Assembly (NCBI GenBank): GCA_029194725.1
Contig: JARFXQ010000004.1
Coordinates: 186,001 to 250,000, forward strand
DNA: 64,000 nucleotides
Source of the DNA: Nitrospira sp.
GTDB lineage: Bacteria > Nitrospirota > Nitrospiria > Nitrospirales > Nitrospiraceae
Direction: 5' to 3'
Numbering within the stretch: the stretch's first letter is position 1; each line of letters opens with the position of its first letter. The notes beneath the pieces are model-generated. The model saw nothing but the letters and a program-made list of their open reading frames with translations. It was not told where the DNA came from and searched no databases. The position numbers and the translations under genes were made by a program. Shown here in pieces: positions 1 through 10,304 of this stretch.

Positions 1-1026
1 GGAAGACAATTGAAGAGATATGGAGTGCAAGGAAAGGTCGGAGTTGTGACGGATCGACACGTCGCTCGCCACTACCTGAAGAGTAGTCTGAAGGAAATTA
101 AGAAGCAGGGGATTGATTCCGTTCCGATCATTGTGGCCCCAGGAGAGCGATCGAAAACGCTGAAGACCGTGGAGCAGATCCTCGACGTGTTGGCACGTCA
201 TCGGTTCGAGCGGTCGTCTATGCTCTTGGCGCTCGGCGGTGGAGTCGTGGGTGACATGGCCGGCTTTGCTGCCTCGATCTACCAGCGTGGTATTCCCTAC
301 ATTCAGGTGCCGACGACTCTGGTTGCGCAGGTCGATTCGAGTGTCGGAGGAAAGACGGGCGTCGATCATCGGCTTGGGAAGAACCTGATCGGGTCATTTT
401 ATCAGCCATGCGCCGTATGGATAGACCCGTTGACTCTTCATACCTTGCCCGCTCGTGAACTGGTCGCTGGACTTGCCGAGGTCATTAAGTACGGGATCAT
501 TGCGGACGAGTCCTTCTTTGCCTACCTGCAGCGGCACATGTCTGAGCTGCGGAGGCAATCGCCTGGTATCGTGGCGACAGTCGTGAAACGATCCTGTGAG
601 ATAAAGGCCGAGGTGGTGGCTGCGGATGAACGAGAATCTGATCGCAGGCGCATCCTCAACTATGGCCATACCATTGGCCATGCCCTTGAAGCGTTGGGGG
701 GGTATAAGTCATTCGTTCATGGAGAAGCGGTGGGCATTGGATTAGTACAGGAAGCCGAACTGGCCTGCTTTCAAGGAATCTGTTCTCGTACAGTAGTCGA
801 AGAGATTCGGCGCACCGTGAATGAGGCGGGGCTGAGTGACCGCATGCCACGGTGGACATCGCAGAAGATCTGGAAAGCCATGCTTCATGACAAAAAAGTA
901 TCGGGAGGGCGAGTCGTCGGGGTGTGGCCTGAACGTATCGGACAGGTGCGGATAGGACCGATTGAAAAATACGTGTTTGAGCAGTGGTATTCAGGTGCAA
1001 GAGCCTCTCCTCATGGTCATGCCTAA
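1..1026 (+). CDS. aroB: 3-dehydroquinate synthase, 5'-truncated by the window edge
   Basis: This enzyme converts DAHP to 3-dehydroquinate, the second step of the shikimate pathway, in the cytoplasm. The reading frame is open to base 1. The first in-frame start-like codon is a TTG at 10, but the protein already begins inside the N-terminal nucleotide-binding domain, so roughly the first 20-30 residues lie outside the window. The NAD-binding stretch GGGVVGDMAGF and the substrate-loop motif DSSVGGKTGVDH are present. The metal ligands are visible as Glu in GLAEVIKYG and the His residues of NYGHTIGH and HGEAVGIG. It ends at TAA 1024-1026. nadE follows on the same strand about 95 bases later. The product is certain; the true start is not visible. 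Confidence 0.95.
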   Translation, partial: GRQLKRYGVQGKVGVVTDRHVARHYLKSSLKEIKKQGIDSVPIIVAPGERSKTLKTVEQILDVLARHRFERSSMLLALGGGVVGDMAGFAASIYQRGIPYIQVPTTLVAQVDSSVGGKTGVDHRLGKNLIGSFYQPCAVWIDPLTLHTLPARELVAGLAEVIKYGIIADESFFAYLQRHMSELRRQSPGIVATVVKRSCEIKAEVVAADERESDRRRILNYGHTIGHALEALGGYKSFVHGEAVGIGLVQEAELACFQGICSRTVVEEIRRTVNEAGLSDRMPRWTSQKIWKAMLHDKKVSGGRVVGVWPERIGQVRIGPIEKYVFEQWYSGARASPHGHA

Positions 1027-1120
1027 TTACACATCTGTCCCAAGGGCAGAGTCGATGTGAACCTCTCTCCTCCATAGCGTGGACTTCGCCATCGGAGGGA
1101 GGCCAGTTTTCCGGAGTTCT

Positions 1121-2908
1121 ATGCGGACGTTGCGAATCGCGATGGCACAGATGAACCCGACCGTCGGCGATTTGACCGGCAACATCCACCGCATTACAAC
1201 CTGGCTGCGAGACGCGAAGAAGGCCAAAGCAGACTTGGTTGTCTTTCCTGAGTTGGCCATTACCGGTTATCCGCCCGAAGACCTCCTTCTCAAGCCTCAA
1301 TTTGTGGCAGATAATCTACGGGCTCTGAAAGAGATCACTCAAGTGTGTCACGGTTTGGTCGCCGTAGTAGGCTACGTGGGGCAGGAAGACCAGAGCGACT
1401 CGCATTCATCTCAGCGGTCGATCGTCTCAACTGGTAAGCATACGCTCTACAATGCGGCAGCATTGATTGCCGATCGCAAGGTGGTCGGTAGTTATAGGAA
1501 ATGGTATTTGCCCAACTATGGGGTATTCGATGAAAGCCGGTATTTTCGTCCAGGGGGGAGACTCCCGTTGCTCCTCGTCAATGGAACGACAATCGGAGTG
1601 TCCATCTGCGAGGATATTTGGTTGGCGGAAGGGCCAACCCGTGTACAAGCAGCGGCGGGCGCTGAGGTGATCGTCAATATCAATGCCTCTCCCTTTCATG
1701 TCGGCAAGAGTCGTTCGAGGGAGCAGATGCTGGCGACGAGAGCAAGGGAAAATGGAGTCATTATCACATATACGAACATGGTTGGAGGCCAAGACGAGCT
1801 GGTCTTCGACGGAAGCAGTTTGATTCTGGATCAAGCCGGGACTGTGATCGCACGTGGCCATGCGTTTCGAGAAGAACTCCTTGTAGCTGATTTAGACGGG
1901 GATGCTGCTTCACCTGGACATAGGACTCATAGGCGAAAGGCGGCATGGACTAGAAAAGCTCTTTCGGTTGTCGATCATCTCATGATGAGCAGGACGAGGA
2001 TACAAAAGCAGAAGCGGACTCGAATCGTGCCCGAGATAGCAGCGCCATTGGATGAGATCGAAGAGGTGTACGATGCCCTGGTACTGGCTGTGAAAGATTA
2101 CGTCCACAAGAATGGATTTACGAGAGTGGTGATTGGGCTGAGCGGCGGCGTCGATTCGGCAGTGACTGCTGCAATCGCTGTGGATGCCCTTGGGGCCAAG
2201 CAAGTGCTCGGCGTTTTCATGCCGTCTCCCTACACCTCACGTGAAAGCGAAGAGGATGTTGTGGATCTCGTACGGTGTCTCGGCATAGACTTAAATACCA
2301 TCCCGATTACTCCGACATTTCACGCCTATCGCCAGTCCATGGCACCGTCGTTTGGAGATTGCTCGGAGGGGGCCACCGAGGAAAACCTGCAGGCTCGCAT
2401 TCGAGGCAATCTGCTCATGGCTGTGTCCAATAAGTTCGGGCATCTGGTTTTGACCACTGGGAACAAGAGTGAGGTGAGCGTGGGGTACTCGACTCTGTAC
2501 GGCGATATGGCCGGTGGGTTCGGCGTCATTAAGGATGTACCGAAGACGATGGTCTACGGCCTGGCGCGGTTCCGCAATGAACTCGGTCCGTCGCCCGTGA
2601 TTCCCAAACGGATTCTGGACCGACCGCCGACCGCCGAGTTGAGGCCGAATCAAAAGGATGAAGATTCTCTTCCACCGTACGCTGTTCTCGATCCCATTCT
2701 TCAGGAGTATGTCGAAAAAGACCGCTCGCTCGACGACATCGTCAAGGCCGGGTTCGATCGCGCAACGGTTTCGCGCGTGGTCCGGATGGTCGATAGCAGC
2801 GAGTTCAAGCGACGTCAGGCGCCTGTTGGTGTCAAAATCACTCACCGCGCCTTCGGTAAGGACCGACGGATGCCGATTACGAACGGCTACCGCATCAAGC
2901 AGCCATAG
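1121..2908 (+). CDS. nadE: Glutamine-dependent NAD+ synthetase
   Basis: It makes NAD+ from nicotinate adenine dinucleotide using ammonia released from glutamine. The N-terminal nitrilase-like glutaminase domain (about residues 1-260) shows the Glu-Lys-Cys triad in FPELAITGYPPEDL, KWYLPNYGVFDE and SICEDIW. The C-terminal ATP-pyrophosphatase domain (about 290-590) has the P-loop GLSGGVDSAVTA and the downstream TTGNKSEVSVGY motif. At 595 residues it has the usual two-domain length. A longer frame begins with GTG at 1079, but the ATG at 1121 starts exactly where homology begins (MRTLRIAMAQMNP) and has a short GGAG upstream. It probably sits in a short transcription unit with aroB. Confidence 0.95.
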   Translation: MRTLRIAMAQMNPTVGDLTGNIHRITTWLRDAKKAKADLVVFPELAITGYPPEDLLLKPQFVADNLRALKEITQVCHGLVAVVGYVGQEDQSDSHSSQRSIVSTGKHTLYNAAALIADRKVVGSYRKWYLPNYGVFDESRYFRPGGRLPLLLVNGTTIGVSICEDIWLAEGPTRVQAAAGAEVIVNINASPFHVGKSRSREQMLATRARENGVIITYTNMVGGQDELVFDGSSLILDQAGTVIARGHAFREELLVADLDGDAASPGHRTHRRKAAWTRKALSVVDHLMMSRTRIQKQKRTRIVPEIAAPLDEIEEVYDALVLAVKDYVHKNGFTRVVIGLSGGVDSAVTAAIAVDALGAKQVLGVFMPSPYTSRESEEDVVDLVRCLGIDLNTIPITPTFHAYRQSMAPSFGDCSEGATEENLQARIRGNLLMAVSNKFGHLVLTTGNKSEVSVGYSTLYGDMAGGFGVIKDVPKTMVYGLARFRNELGPSPVIPKRILDRPPTAELRPNQKDEDSLPPYAVLDPILQEYVEKDRSLDDIVKAGFDRATVSRVVRMVDSSEFKRRQAPVGVKITHRAFGKDRRMPITNGYRIKQP

Positions 2909-3606
<698 letters not shown>

Positions 3607-3664
3607 CGGTAAAGGATCCAGGCGCCGGAACATGATTGCGGAGGAACTTCAAAGGAGGACGGGG

Positions 3665-5074
3665 ATGAACGTGCGGGAGGTATTGGAGTTCGCCAAGAAG
3701 CACAGGGTCCGGATGGTCGACCTGAAATTCGTCGATCTGCCCGGAATGTGGCAGCATATGACCATCCCTGTGAGCGAGCTGACGGAAGGGTTGTTCAAGG
3801 ATGGGTCCGGCCTTGATGGATCGTCGATTCGTGGCTGGAAGGCCATTAACAACAGCGATTTGTTGATGGTGCCGGACCCTGCCACGGCATGCCTGGATCC
3901 TTTCACCGCGGTCCCGACGCTCAGCCTGACCGGAAATGTCGTCGATCCGATTTCTCGTGAAAATTATGAACGTGATCCTAGGTTTATCGCGCAAAAGGCT
4001 GAGAAGTATCTGCAGAGCACCAAGATCGGCGACAGCTCATTTTGGGGGCCGGAAGCCGAGTTTTTTATCTTCGATCATGCCCGTTACGACCAAACCAGCC
4101 ACAGCGGGTTCTACTATATCGACTCGGAGGAAGGCGCCTGGAACATGGGGCAAGAGGGGATCAACCTGGGGGGGAAGATTCGGCATAAGCAAGGGTATTT
4201 CCCAGTGGCTCCGGCTGATACCCAGCAAGATATCCGTAGCGAGATGGTCCTGGAAATGGAAAAGGTCGGCATCGAAGTTGAGAAGCACCATCACGAGACG
4301 GCCTCAGCTGGACAGGCAGAAATCGATATCCGATTTGATTCCCTCGCGCGAACCGCGGACAAGATGATGTTGTACAAGTACATCGTTAAAAACGTAGCGC
4401 GTCGGCATGGGAAGACGGTGACATTCATGCCGAAGCCGCTCTTCAGTGACGCCGGATCGGGGATGCATACGCATCAGAGCATCTGGAAAGATGGGAAGCC
4501 GCTCTTTGCCGGGAAAGACTATGCCGGCATCTCACAGCTCTGTTTGTATTACATCGGCGGCATTCTGAAACATGCGCCGGCGCTGGCGGCCTTTACGAAT
4601 CCGACGACGAACTCCTACAAGCGCATCACGCCGGGGTTCGAAGCGCCGGTGCTGCTGGCCTATTCCAGCCGGAACCGATCGGCCGGCATCCGTATCCCAA
4701 TGTACTCGCCAAGTCCGAAGGCGAAGCGGATCGAAGTGCGGTTTCCTGATCCATCCTGTAATCCATATTTGGCCTTCTCCGCTATGCTCATGGCGGGCCT
4801 CGACGGCATTCAAAACAAGATCAACCCAGGCGAGCCGGCCGAAAAAGACCTTTACGATCTCGATCCGAAAGAGGCGGCGAGTATTCCAACCATGCCCGGT
4901 AGTTTGGATGAAGCGATCAACAGCCTAGAACGGGACCACCAGTTCCTGCTCAAAGGGGAAGTGTTTACCGAGGATCTGATCGAAGCCTGGATCGGCTATA
5001 AGCGAAGTAGGGAGATCGATCAGATGCGCGTGCGGCCACACCCGCACGAGTTCTTTCTCTATTATGACGTCTAG
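3665..5074 (+). CDS. glnA: Glutamine synthetase type I (GSI-beta-like)
   Basis: It condenses glutamate and ammonia with ATP to form glutamine, as a dodecamer in the cytoplasm. The start ATG at 3665 is preceded by AAAGGAGG and gives 469 residues, the length of the enterobacterial enzyme. A longer frame from 3563 overlaps glnB and has no ribosome site. The N-terminal segment contains DGSSIRGW. Metal and ATP motifs include [11 protein letters not shown] and the HHHETA segment, followed by [14 protein letters not shown] and [14 protein letters not shown]. The tyrosine in [12 protein letters not shown] is residue 397, the position adenylylated by GlnE in enteric bacteria. This implies covalent control and links the gene to the GlnE-like pair at 18.5-22.6 kb. 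Confidence 0.97.
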   Translation: MNVREVLEFAKKHRVRMVDLKFVDLPGMWQHMTIPVSELTEGLFKDGSGLDGSSIRGWKAINNSDLLMVPDPATACLDPFTAVPTLSLTGNVVDPISRENYERDPRFIAQKAEKYLQSTKIGDSSFWGPEAEFFIFDHARYDQTSHSGFYYIDSEEGAWNMGQEGINLGGKIRHKQGYFPVAPADTQQDIRSEMVLEMEKVGIEVEKHHHETASAGQAEIDIRFDSLARTADKMMLYKYIVKNVARRHGKTVTFMPKPLFSDAGSGMHTHQSIWKDGKPLFAGKDYAGISQLCLYYIGGILKHAPALAAFTNPTTNSYKRITPGFEAPVLLAYSSRNRSAGIRIPMYSPSPKAKRIEVRFPDPSCNPYLAFSAMLMAGLDGIQNKINPGEPAEKDLYDLDPKEAASIPTMPGSLDEAINSLERDHQFLLKGEVFTEDLIEAWIGYKRSREIDQMRVRPHPHEFFLYYDV

Positions 5075-5108
5075 CCGTAGAGAGCCGTCGTTGGGTATAG
5101 ATGGAGGG

Positions 5109-5501
5109 TTAGCGTTTCCCGCAGGCAGCCTTCCAGAGCGTGTGATTGACGCTGCGCTCTTCTACCCACTGCCAGTTCCCGTTTTCGATGTAGCCGGCTG
5201 CCGATCTGCCGGTGCCCATGTGGCGGGAAAATTCGATGACTTGCAGGACGCGTACGCGAGGCTGTTCACAGTCAAATTCCTTGTGGGACTTGAAGGACAA
5301 GAATCGTGTGGTGCTGTTCCATTTGAGATCCGTTAATTGCCAGAGCGTTGCGCGAGTTCCTTCGTGGCGAATCGTTTTCGGATCGAAGTACAGGGTCTCG
5401 AGACCGGTAGGTTGGTACTGTTTATCGAGAGCCTCCCACCGGGCATAGACCGAGCCGGCATCGAGCAGTATCAGTAGGAAGATGAATGCTAGCCCTTTCA
5501 T
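5109..5501 (-). CDS. Secreted adhesin-E-like small protein
   Basis: This 130-residue protein has an N-terminal signal peptide (MKGLAFIFLLILLDAGSVYA, cleavage likely after Ala20), so it is exported. The mature part starts RWEALDKQYQPTG and has the pattern of the surface-adhesin protein E family. That pattern includes YFDPKTIRHEG, a WQLTDL strand, FDCEQPRVRVLQ and a C-terminal WKAACGK. The two cysteines could form one disulfide. It is transcribed opposite to glnA and diverges from the CBS gene at 5690. Family membership rests on pattern recognition only; a role in adhesion should not be assumed. Confidence 0.7.
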   Translation of the reverse strand: MKGLAFIFLLILLDAGSVYARWEALDKQYQPTGLETLYFDPKTIRHEGTRATLWQLTDLKWNSTTRFLSFKSHKEFDCEQPRVRVLQVIEFSRHMGTGRSAAGYIENGNWQWVEERSVNHTLWKAACGKR

Positions 5502-5689
5502 GGCAATTGATCCTGTGCGACGCCGATCGAATCACCCGGCTCTGTTCGGATTGAATTGCATAAGGAGTCGCAGCTAAAAAATCAAGGAACAAGAATCGGA
5601 TAAGATGGTGTGTAAGAGTGCATCTCAGGGGCCGCTTGAGCGTCCTCTTCACATAGGTTATTCTCGTGCTCACAACCAGGAGGAAGATG

Positions 5690-6451
5690 ATGCCGAAACG
5701 AGTTCGTACGGGGTTGACACGGAGTGATATTCTCGATCGATATGTCGAGAGGTTCAAGCAGCAGCTCGTGAAATTTCAACCATTTCTCTCGCGTAAGCGC
5801 GGGTCGGCTTCGCTTGAAGATTTCGACGAAGCGGCGGAAGAGTTGATCAGTCAGGTATTCGGCGCGGCATCCGATGAATCAGAGGCCTATTTTTTTGCGA
5901 AGACAGGTGAATCGGCGCTATTGCCTGAAGAGGCGCAGGAAAGCGGGACCCACGATGTGGAACGCGAGAGTCTCCAACAGCGCCGCCAAGTGCTGGAAAG
6001 TTGTTTGGCTGATCTTGAATTACGTCGACGACTGCAGGCAACGAGGAAAGGAAAAGGGATTGAGACGGCACTTGTTGAGGACTATATGTCACATGACGTG
6101 CGAAGCATCCACCGGGATGCGAGCATCAAACAAGCGGGGCAGCTCTTGCAGAAGCATAAAGTCGGCTCGCTGATCATTGACGACGGGTCGCGGTATATCG
6201 GCATCGTCACCGAGTCAGACTTGATACGGAAGGCCGTCGCCAAAGGACTTGACCCGAATACCGCGACCGTCGCCGGTTGCATGAGCCGGCCACTTGTAAC
6301 CATAGAAGAAGATGAGTCACTCGCTGAAGCCATGTCGCTGATGAAGAAGCAGAGCATCCGACACCTGCCGGTGACCGCCGATGCCACGATCATCGGGGTA
6401 CTTTCGGTCTCCGACCTCCTTCGTGCGTTTGAAGAACAAAAAACTCCGTAG
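5690..6451 (+). CDS. CBS-pair regulatory protein
   Basis: The C-terminal half (about residues 130-250) is a tandem CBS pair, with VEDYMSHDVRSIHRDASIKQ, IGIVTESDLIRKAV, GCMSRPLVTIEEDESLAEAM and IRHLPVTADATIIGVLSVSD. Such pairs bind adenosyl ligands and usually regulate a partner. The N-terminal 120 residues are charged and helical, with no recognised domain. Start choice: two adjacent ATGs at 5687 and 5690 follow AGGAGG (5678-5683). The second has the better spacing of six bases; an upstream GTG at 5666 has no ribosome site. It resembles half of the four-CBS protein at 12131. No adjacent partner suggests a target. Confidence 0.85.
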   Translation: MPKRVRTGLTRSDILDRYVERFKQQLVKFQPFLSRKRGSASLEDFDEAAEELISQVFGAASDESEAYFFAKTGESALLPEEAQESGTHDVERESLQQRRQVLESCLADLELRRRLQATRKGKGIETALVEDYMSHDVRSIHRDASIKQAGQLLQKHKVGSLIIDDGSRYIGIVTESDLIRKAVAKGLDPNTATVAGCMSRPLVTIEEDESLAEAMSLMKKQSIRHLPVTADATIIGVLSVSDLLRAFEEQKTP

Positions 6452-6533
6452 TCTTCATCCGGTTCGCTGCTGGTAGCTGCACGAAACGGTTGCTGAAAAG
6501 CTTGCTAGCGCTCGGATCAGGTACATTACTGTC

Positions 6534-8369
6534 ATGCCGCCGATTGTACTGCTCAGTTGCGAGTCCCTTGGGAAAAGCTATGGAGTGAAGCCCTTATTTA
6601 CCGATCTCTCGCTTGGACTCTGCGGCGGTGATCATGTCGGACTGATCGGCCCCAACGGTTCCGGGAAATCGACGCTGCTCAAGATTCTGGCTGGCCTTGA
6701 GGAGTCGGATTGCGGCACCAGATCGGTGCGGCGGCAGCTCCGTATCGGCTATGTCCCGCAAGAACCCTCGTTTGCGGAGCAATACTCGGTCGAAGAGGCG
6801 CTGTCCCAAGTTCTTTTAGATGAGGGGTTAGACCCACATGAGCATGGAGCGCGCCTTGCCAAAGCCATCAGCCTCGGAGGGTTTGTCCGATCAGACCAGC
6901 TTGTTTCGACACTTTCCGGAGGATGGAAGAAACGGCTGGCGATTGCACGGTCGCTGATGTTGGAACCGGATGTGCTGCTCATGGATGAGCCGACCAACCA
7001 TTTGGACGTCGAAGGTATCCTCTGGCTTGAGGATTTGCTGAAAGCCGAACCCCATGCCTTCATCGTCATCAGCCATGATCGGCGCTTCCTAGAATCGGTG
7101 ACCACGAGGATCTGGGAATTGAACCGCCGATACCCCAATAGTCTCTTTCAAGCGAACGGACGGTACAGTGAGTTTTTGGAGCAGCGCGATGCGGCATTGC
7201 AGGCTCAGGCTGACTATCAAGCGGCGTTGGCCAATCGAGTGCGTCGGGAAGTGGAATGGCTCAGGCGAGGCCCCAAAGCCCGCACGACCAAAGCCAAGGC
7301 CCGGATCGATTCAGCCGGCCGGCTGATTGACGAACTGAACGACATCGAGTCGCGGCAGGGGAATACTTCGGCTGGGATCGACTTCACATCCTCAGGACGT
7401 AAGTCCAGGCAGTTACTGTTCACAAAAGGGGTTCAGAAATCCCTAGGTGGGAAGCTGATTGTGTCGGGCGTGGACATCTTGCTGAGGCCAGGGGAGCGGA
7501 TCGGCCTCCTCGGACCGAACGGTAGCGGCAAAACCACATTCCTCAAACTCTTGGCCGGCACAGTAGAGCCTGACAGTGGGACGATCACCCGCGCCGATCG
7601 GCTACGCGTGGTGACCTTCGAGCAACACCGCGAGTCATTGGACCAGCAGGCCACGTTGCGGCGCGCCCTTGCCCCAGCCGGCGGCGATGCTGTCCTGTAC
7701 CAGGATCGGTCCGTACATCTGGCCTCATGGGCCAAGCGCTTTCTTTTCAAGCCTGAACAGCTGGATCTCCCGGTTTCACGTCTGTCCGGTGGAGAGCAGG
7801 CTCGCCTATTGATCGCTCGGCTCATGCTTCAGCCGGCTGATCTCCTGCTCCTCGATGAGCCGACGAACGATTTGGATATTCCGACACTCGATGTTCTGGA
7901 AGACAGCCTGCTCGAATTTGCCGGCGCACTCGTTCTGGTAACACACGATCGGTGGCTCTTAGACCGGGTCTCCACCAGGCTCCTGGCGCTGGACGGGACA
8001 GGCCGCGCCGAGTGGTTTGCCGACTATGCCCAATGGGAAGCAGCGCAAGAGAGAAAAACGGCAGTGGAAAGAAGATCTCAGATCTCAAAGGAGAGCTCCG
8101 CACCGGCGCAGCCGTCCAAACGGAAGGGCTTGTCGTATAAGGAACAAAAAGAATGGGACCTGATCGAAACGAAAATCCTGGAAGCCGAGGAAACTGTCGC
8201 GACCTGCCAATCTGCGGCAAATGATCCATCCATCGCTTCTTCTGCCGTCGATTTGCAGGCGCGCTACGCAGCCCTTCATGCCGCGCAGGCCGATGTCGAG
8301 CGCCTATACGCCCGCTGGGCTGAGCTGGACGGGAAACGAATACAAGCGATCAGTCACACGCAGGCGTAA
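6534..8369 (+). CDS. uup: ABC-F family ATPase, Uup type
   Basis: This is a soluble duplicated ABC ATPase without membrane segments, of the ribosome-associated ABC-F group. Domain 1 has Walker A GPNGSGKSTLLKIL, signature LSGGWKKRLAIARS and LLMDEPTNHLD. Domain 2 has GPNGSGKTTFLKLL, LSGGEQARLLIARL and LLLDEPTNDLD. An arginine- and lysine-rich linker (about residues 225-265, with the RRGPKARTTKAKAR motif) matches the ABC-F interdomain arm. The C-terminal 90 residues form a charged helical tail with KGLSYKEQKEWD, typical of Uup and its branched-DNA or ribosome binding coiled coil. Length is 611 residues against about 635 in E. coli. Substrates and physiological role are not shown by the sequence. 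Confidence 0.9.
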   Translation: MPPIVLLSCESLGKSYGVKPLFTDLSLGLCGGDHVGLIGPNGSGKSTLLKILAGLEESDCGTRSVRRQLRIGYVPQEPSFAEQYSVEEALSQVLLDEGLDPHEHGARLAKAISLGGFVRSDQLVSTLSGGWKKRLAIARSLMLEPDVLLMDEPTNHLDVEGILWLEDLLKAEPHAFIVISHDRRFLESVTTRIWELNRRYPNSLFQANGRYSEFLEQRDAALQAQADYQAALANRVRREVEWLRRGPKARTTKAKARIDSAGRLIDELNDIESRQGNTSAGIDFTSSGRKSRQLLFTKGVQKSLGGKLIVSGVDILLRPGERIGLLGPNGSGKTTFLKLLAGTVEPDSGTITRADRLRVVTFEQHRESLDQQATLRRALAPAGGDAVLYQDRSVHLASWAKRFLFKPEQLDLPVSRLSGGEQARLLIARLMLQPADLLLLDEPTNDLDIPTLDVLEDSLLEFAGALVLVTHDRWLLDRVSTRLLALDGTGRAEWFADYAQWEAAQERKTAVERRSQISKESSAPAQPSKRKGLSYKEQKEWDLIETKILEAEETVATCQSAANDPSIASSAVDLQARYAALHAAQADVERLYARWAELDGKRIQAISHTQA

Positions 8370-8611
8370 ATCTAGAAGCAAACCATCGAGAAGTGTGCAA
8401 CGCGGCGGCTCAATGCACTATGCAAGACTCGGCCTCAATTCTGACTGCGGTTGCTCTGTGAGCAGTCCTTCCTCTTGATCAGAGCCCTCGAGGTGGGCCG
8501 CTTTTTATTACACGAGTTCTACGAATGGATCATTGAAATGGATGGACGTGACATCCCTGATAATCTCGTGCCCACTGATTCTTCCTCAGCGACCTGATAT
8601 GGTGATCCGCC

Positions 8612-9883
8612 ATGGGAGGGTCACTCCCAAGCGTCCTTGACGCGGCTTCTGTACTCCTCTTCTGGCTGATTGTCTGGTATCGCCGGCTTCAGGAGCCACG
8701 GCGCCCGCCTCCGACTGTGTCACCTGCCAGGAAATCCCCGGCCACGGCGCTTCCGCTGGTTTCGATCATTGTTCCCGCACGCAATGAAGCCCCGCGGATT
8801 GCGCAGTGCCTCCGATCGCTTCTCGCACAGGACTATCCCCACGTTGAGATCATTGTCGTGGATGACTGCTCGGAAGATGAGACAGGGGCCATTGCGGATG
8901 AGTTCGCTTCACAGGACTCCCGCCTGACGGTCCTTCGGGGAACACCTCTTCCCGAAGGCTGGATGGGGAAAGCGCATGCACTGTCCCAAGGCTACAGGCA
9001 TTCGAAAGGCGAGTGGCTGCTCTTCACGGATGCCGATACAGAACATGCTCCCCACCTGCTCTCGGCCGTCATGGTCTTCATATTGGAGAGTCCTGCCGCC
9101 TTTGCCACAGTTCTGGCTCAGCAGCGTCATCCCAGCCCGGGCGTGTACTTAGCGAACCTGGCTGTATTCACCTACATCTTCCTCTTTTCCCGACCCAAAG
9201 AGTTTACTGATCCAGCTTCTCGACAGAGTTTGGTGAATGGGCAGTACCTGCTCTTTTGGCGGCCAGCGTATGAAGCGATCGGCACGCACGAGGCGGTCCG
9301 CCGGTATTCGAGCACCGATGTCTCCTTAGGTTATCTTGCGAAGCTGGACGGATGGCTTCCGCTGGCGATTGATGGCCGCTCCGCATTGCAGACCACGATG
9401 TATGCAACCTTTACGGAGGCGTTCGCCGGGTGGTCTCGTAGTCTTGTCAATGGAATCTGGACGGCGCTGGGCCCACCGGCTGGAAGTCTCGCCCTCGTCC
9501 TCGTCACCATCACTCTCTGGCTCTTCTGGATAGAACCCTGGCTGAGTCTCTTTCAAGCCTGGCAGGGCTCCTCGCCCAGTCTCATAGTAGTCGCGAGCCT
9601 GCAACTTCTTGCCGGGATGACGCTGGTTCGTCTTCGCCGAACACATTGGATGCGGACGGTCCTCGACACACTGCTGATGCCGATCGCCTTTCTGCTGTTC
9701 ACGCTCATGGCCGGTGTGGGGCTTGTGCGTGCTTGGCTCTATCGGGGAACCAGCTGGAAGGGGCGAGTGGTGCGAACCATACAGCGGTTGCCGGCTTGGA
9801 ACCCAAAACCGACTCGAAATCGACAAACCGTGAAACCCGAAGGGCAAGTCTTCACTTTGCCGGTTGAGAGGGAAAACCGGTAG
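8612..9883 (+). CDS. Membrane glycosyltransferase family 2 protein (HpnB/CrtQ-like)
   Basis: An N-terminal hydrophobic segment (about residues 8-24) is followed by a GT2 domain starting PLVSIIVPARNEAPRI near residue 50. Visible motifs are the nucleotide-sugar motif IIVVDDCSEDET, the DxD-like FTDADTEH, and LPEGWMGKAHAL. That last motif is shared with hopanoid-associated HpnB and carotenoid CrtQ-like transferases. At least three C-terminal membrane segments follow (about residues 290-395). The acceptor is probably a membrane lipid or polyprenyl carrier, which is inference. No hpn or carotenoid genes are adjacent, so the subfamily cannot be fixed. It is preceded by a 240-base spacer. Confidence 0.8.
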   Translation: MGGSLPSVLDAASVLLFWLIVWYRRLQEPRRPPPTVSPARKSPATALPLVSIIVPARNEAPRIAQCLRSLLAQDYPHVEIIVVDDCSEDETGAIADEFASQDSRLTVLRGTPLPEGWMGKAHALSQGYRHSKGEWLLFTDADTEHAPHLLSAVMVFILESPAAFATVLAQQRHPSPGVYLANLAVFTYIFLFSRPKEFTDPASRQSLVNGQYLLFWRPAYEAIGTHEAVRRYSSTDVSLGYLAKLDGWLPLAIDGRSALQTTMYATFTEAFAGWSRSLVNGIWTALGPPAGSLALVLVTITLWLFWIEPWLSLFQAWQGSSPSLIVVASLQLLAGMTLVRLRRTHWMRTVLDTLLMPIAFLLFTLMAGVGLVRAWLYRGTSWKGRVVRTIQRLPAWNPKPTRNRQTVKPEGQVFTLPVERENR

Positions 9884-10304
9884 GTTCCTTTCTTAAATTT
9901 ATGGCAAAGTTAGGGATCAGCAACTATCCGTACTGCCAGGAGCCAAATCGGGAATTTCAGATTCCCTGGTGAAAACTATTCTCACAGAATTGGCGGAGCA
10001 ACGACAGGTCGCCAGGATCGGCTAAAGGTTTAATGCTTCTACCAGATCCACCAGGAAGTACGTTAGGTGGTCCTCCGGCAACCAGTCACAGGGCGATGGC
10101 GGCAACAGCCGCAGCTCATCGAGGTCATAGGGACGAAATGTGCGCATCGTCATCGCAGGGCCTCCTCTGGTGTGGCTGGGTCTGCCTATCGATACAGGAC
10201 TCGGAAGGGCTTACCGAGAAACTTCTGGAGGGCAATGTCGGACAGGCTCCCGGAGGCTTCTGTTATCTCCCGGAGCGATGCCAATGCGAAGACATGTCAA
10301 CTTC
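9884..10304. other. Gene-poor spacer containing an IS remnant
   Basis: No intact gene lies here. The only recognisable content is a minus-strand IS1182-type transposase N-terminus (10022-10153) and a short inverted repeat GGGAAT-TTCAG-ATTCCC at 9950-9966. Plus-strand frames around 10033-10368 look like antisense shadows of that remnant and of sthA. Confidence 0.6.
10022..10153 (-). pseudogene. IS1182-family transposase, N-terminal remnant
   Basis: This 43-codon minus-strand frame reads MTMRTFRPYDLDELRLLPPS and then DWLPEDHLTYFLVDLVEALN before a stop. This is the characteristic start of IS1182-type transposases, which open with FRPYDPDQ..LLPPSLRDWLPEDHLA-like text. An AGAGGAGG lies seven bases upstream of the start, so the original translation start is preserved. 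The remaining 400 or so residues of the transposase are absent, and the downstream 140 bases are unrelated or decayed. It is a dead fragment showing past insertion and deletion at this site. Confidence 0.75.
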
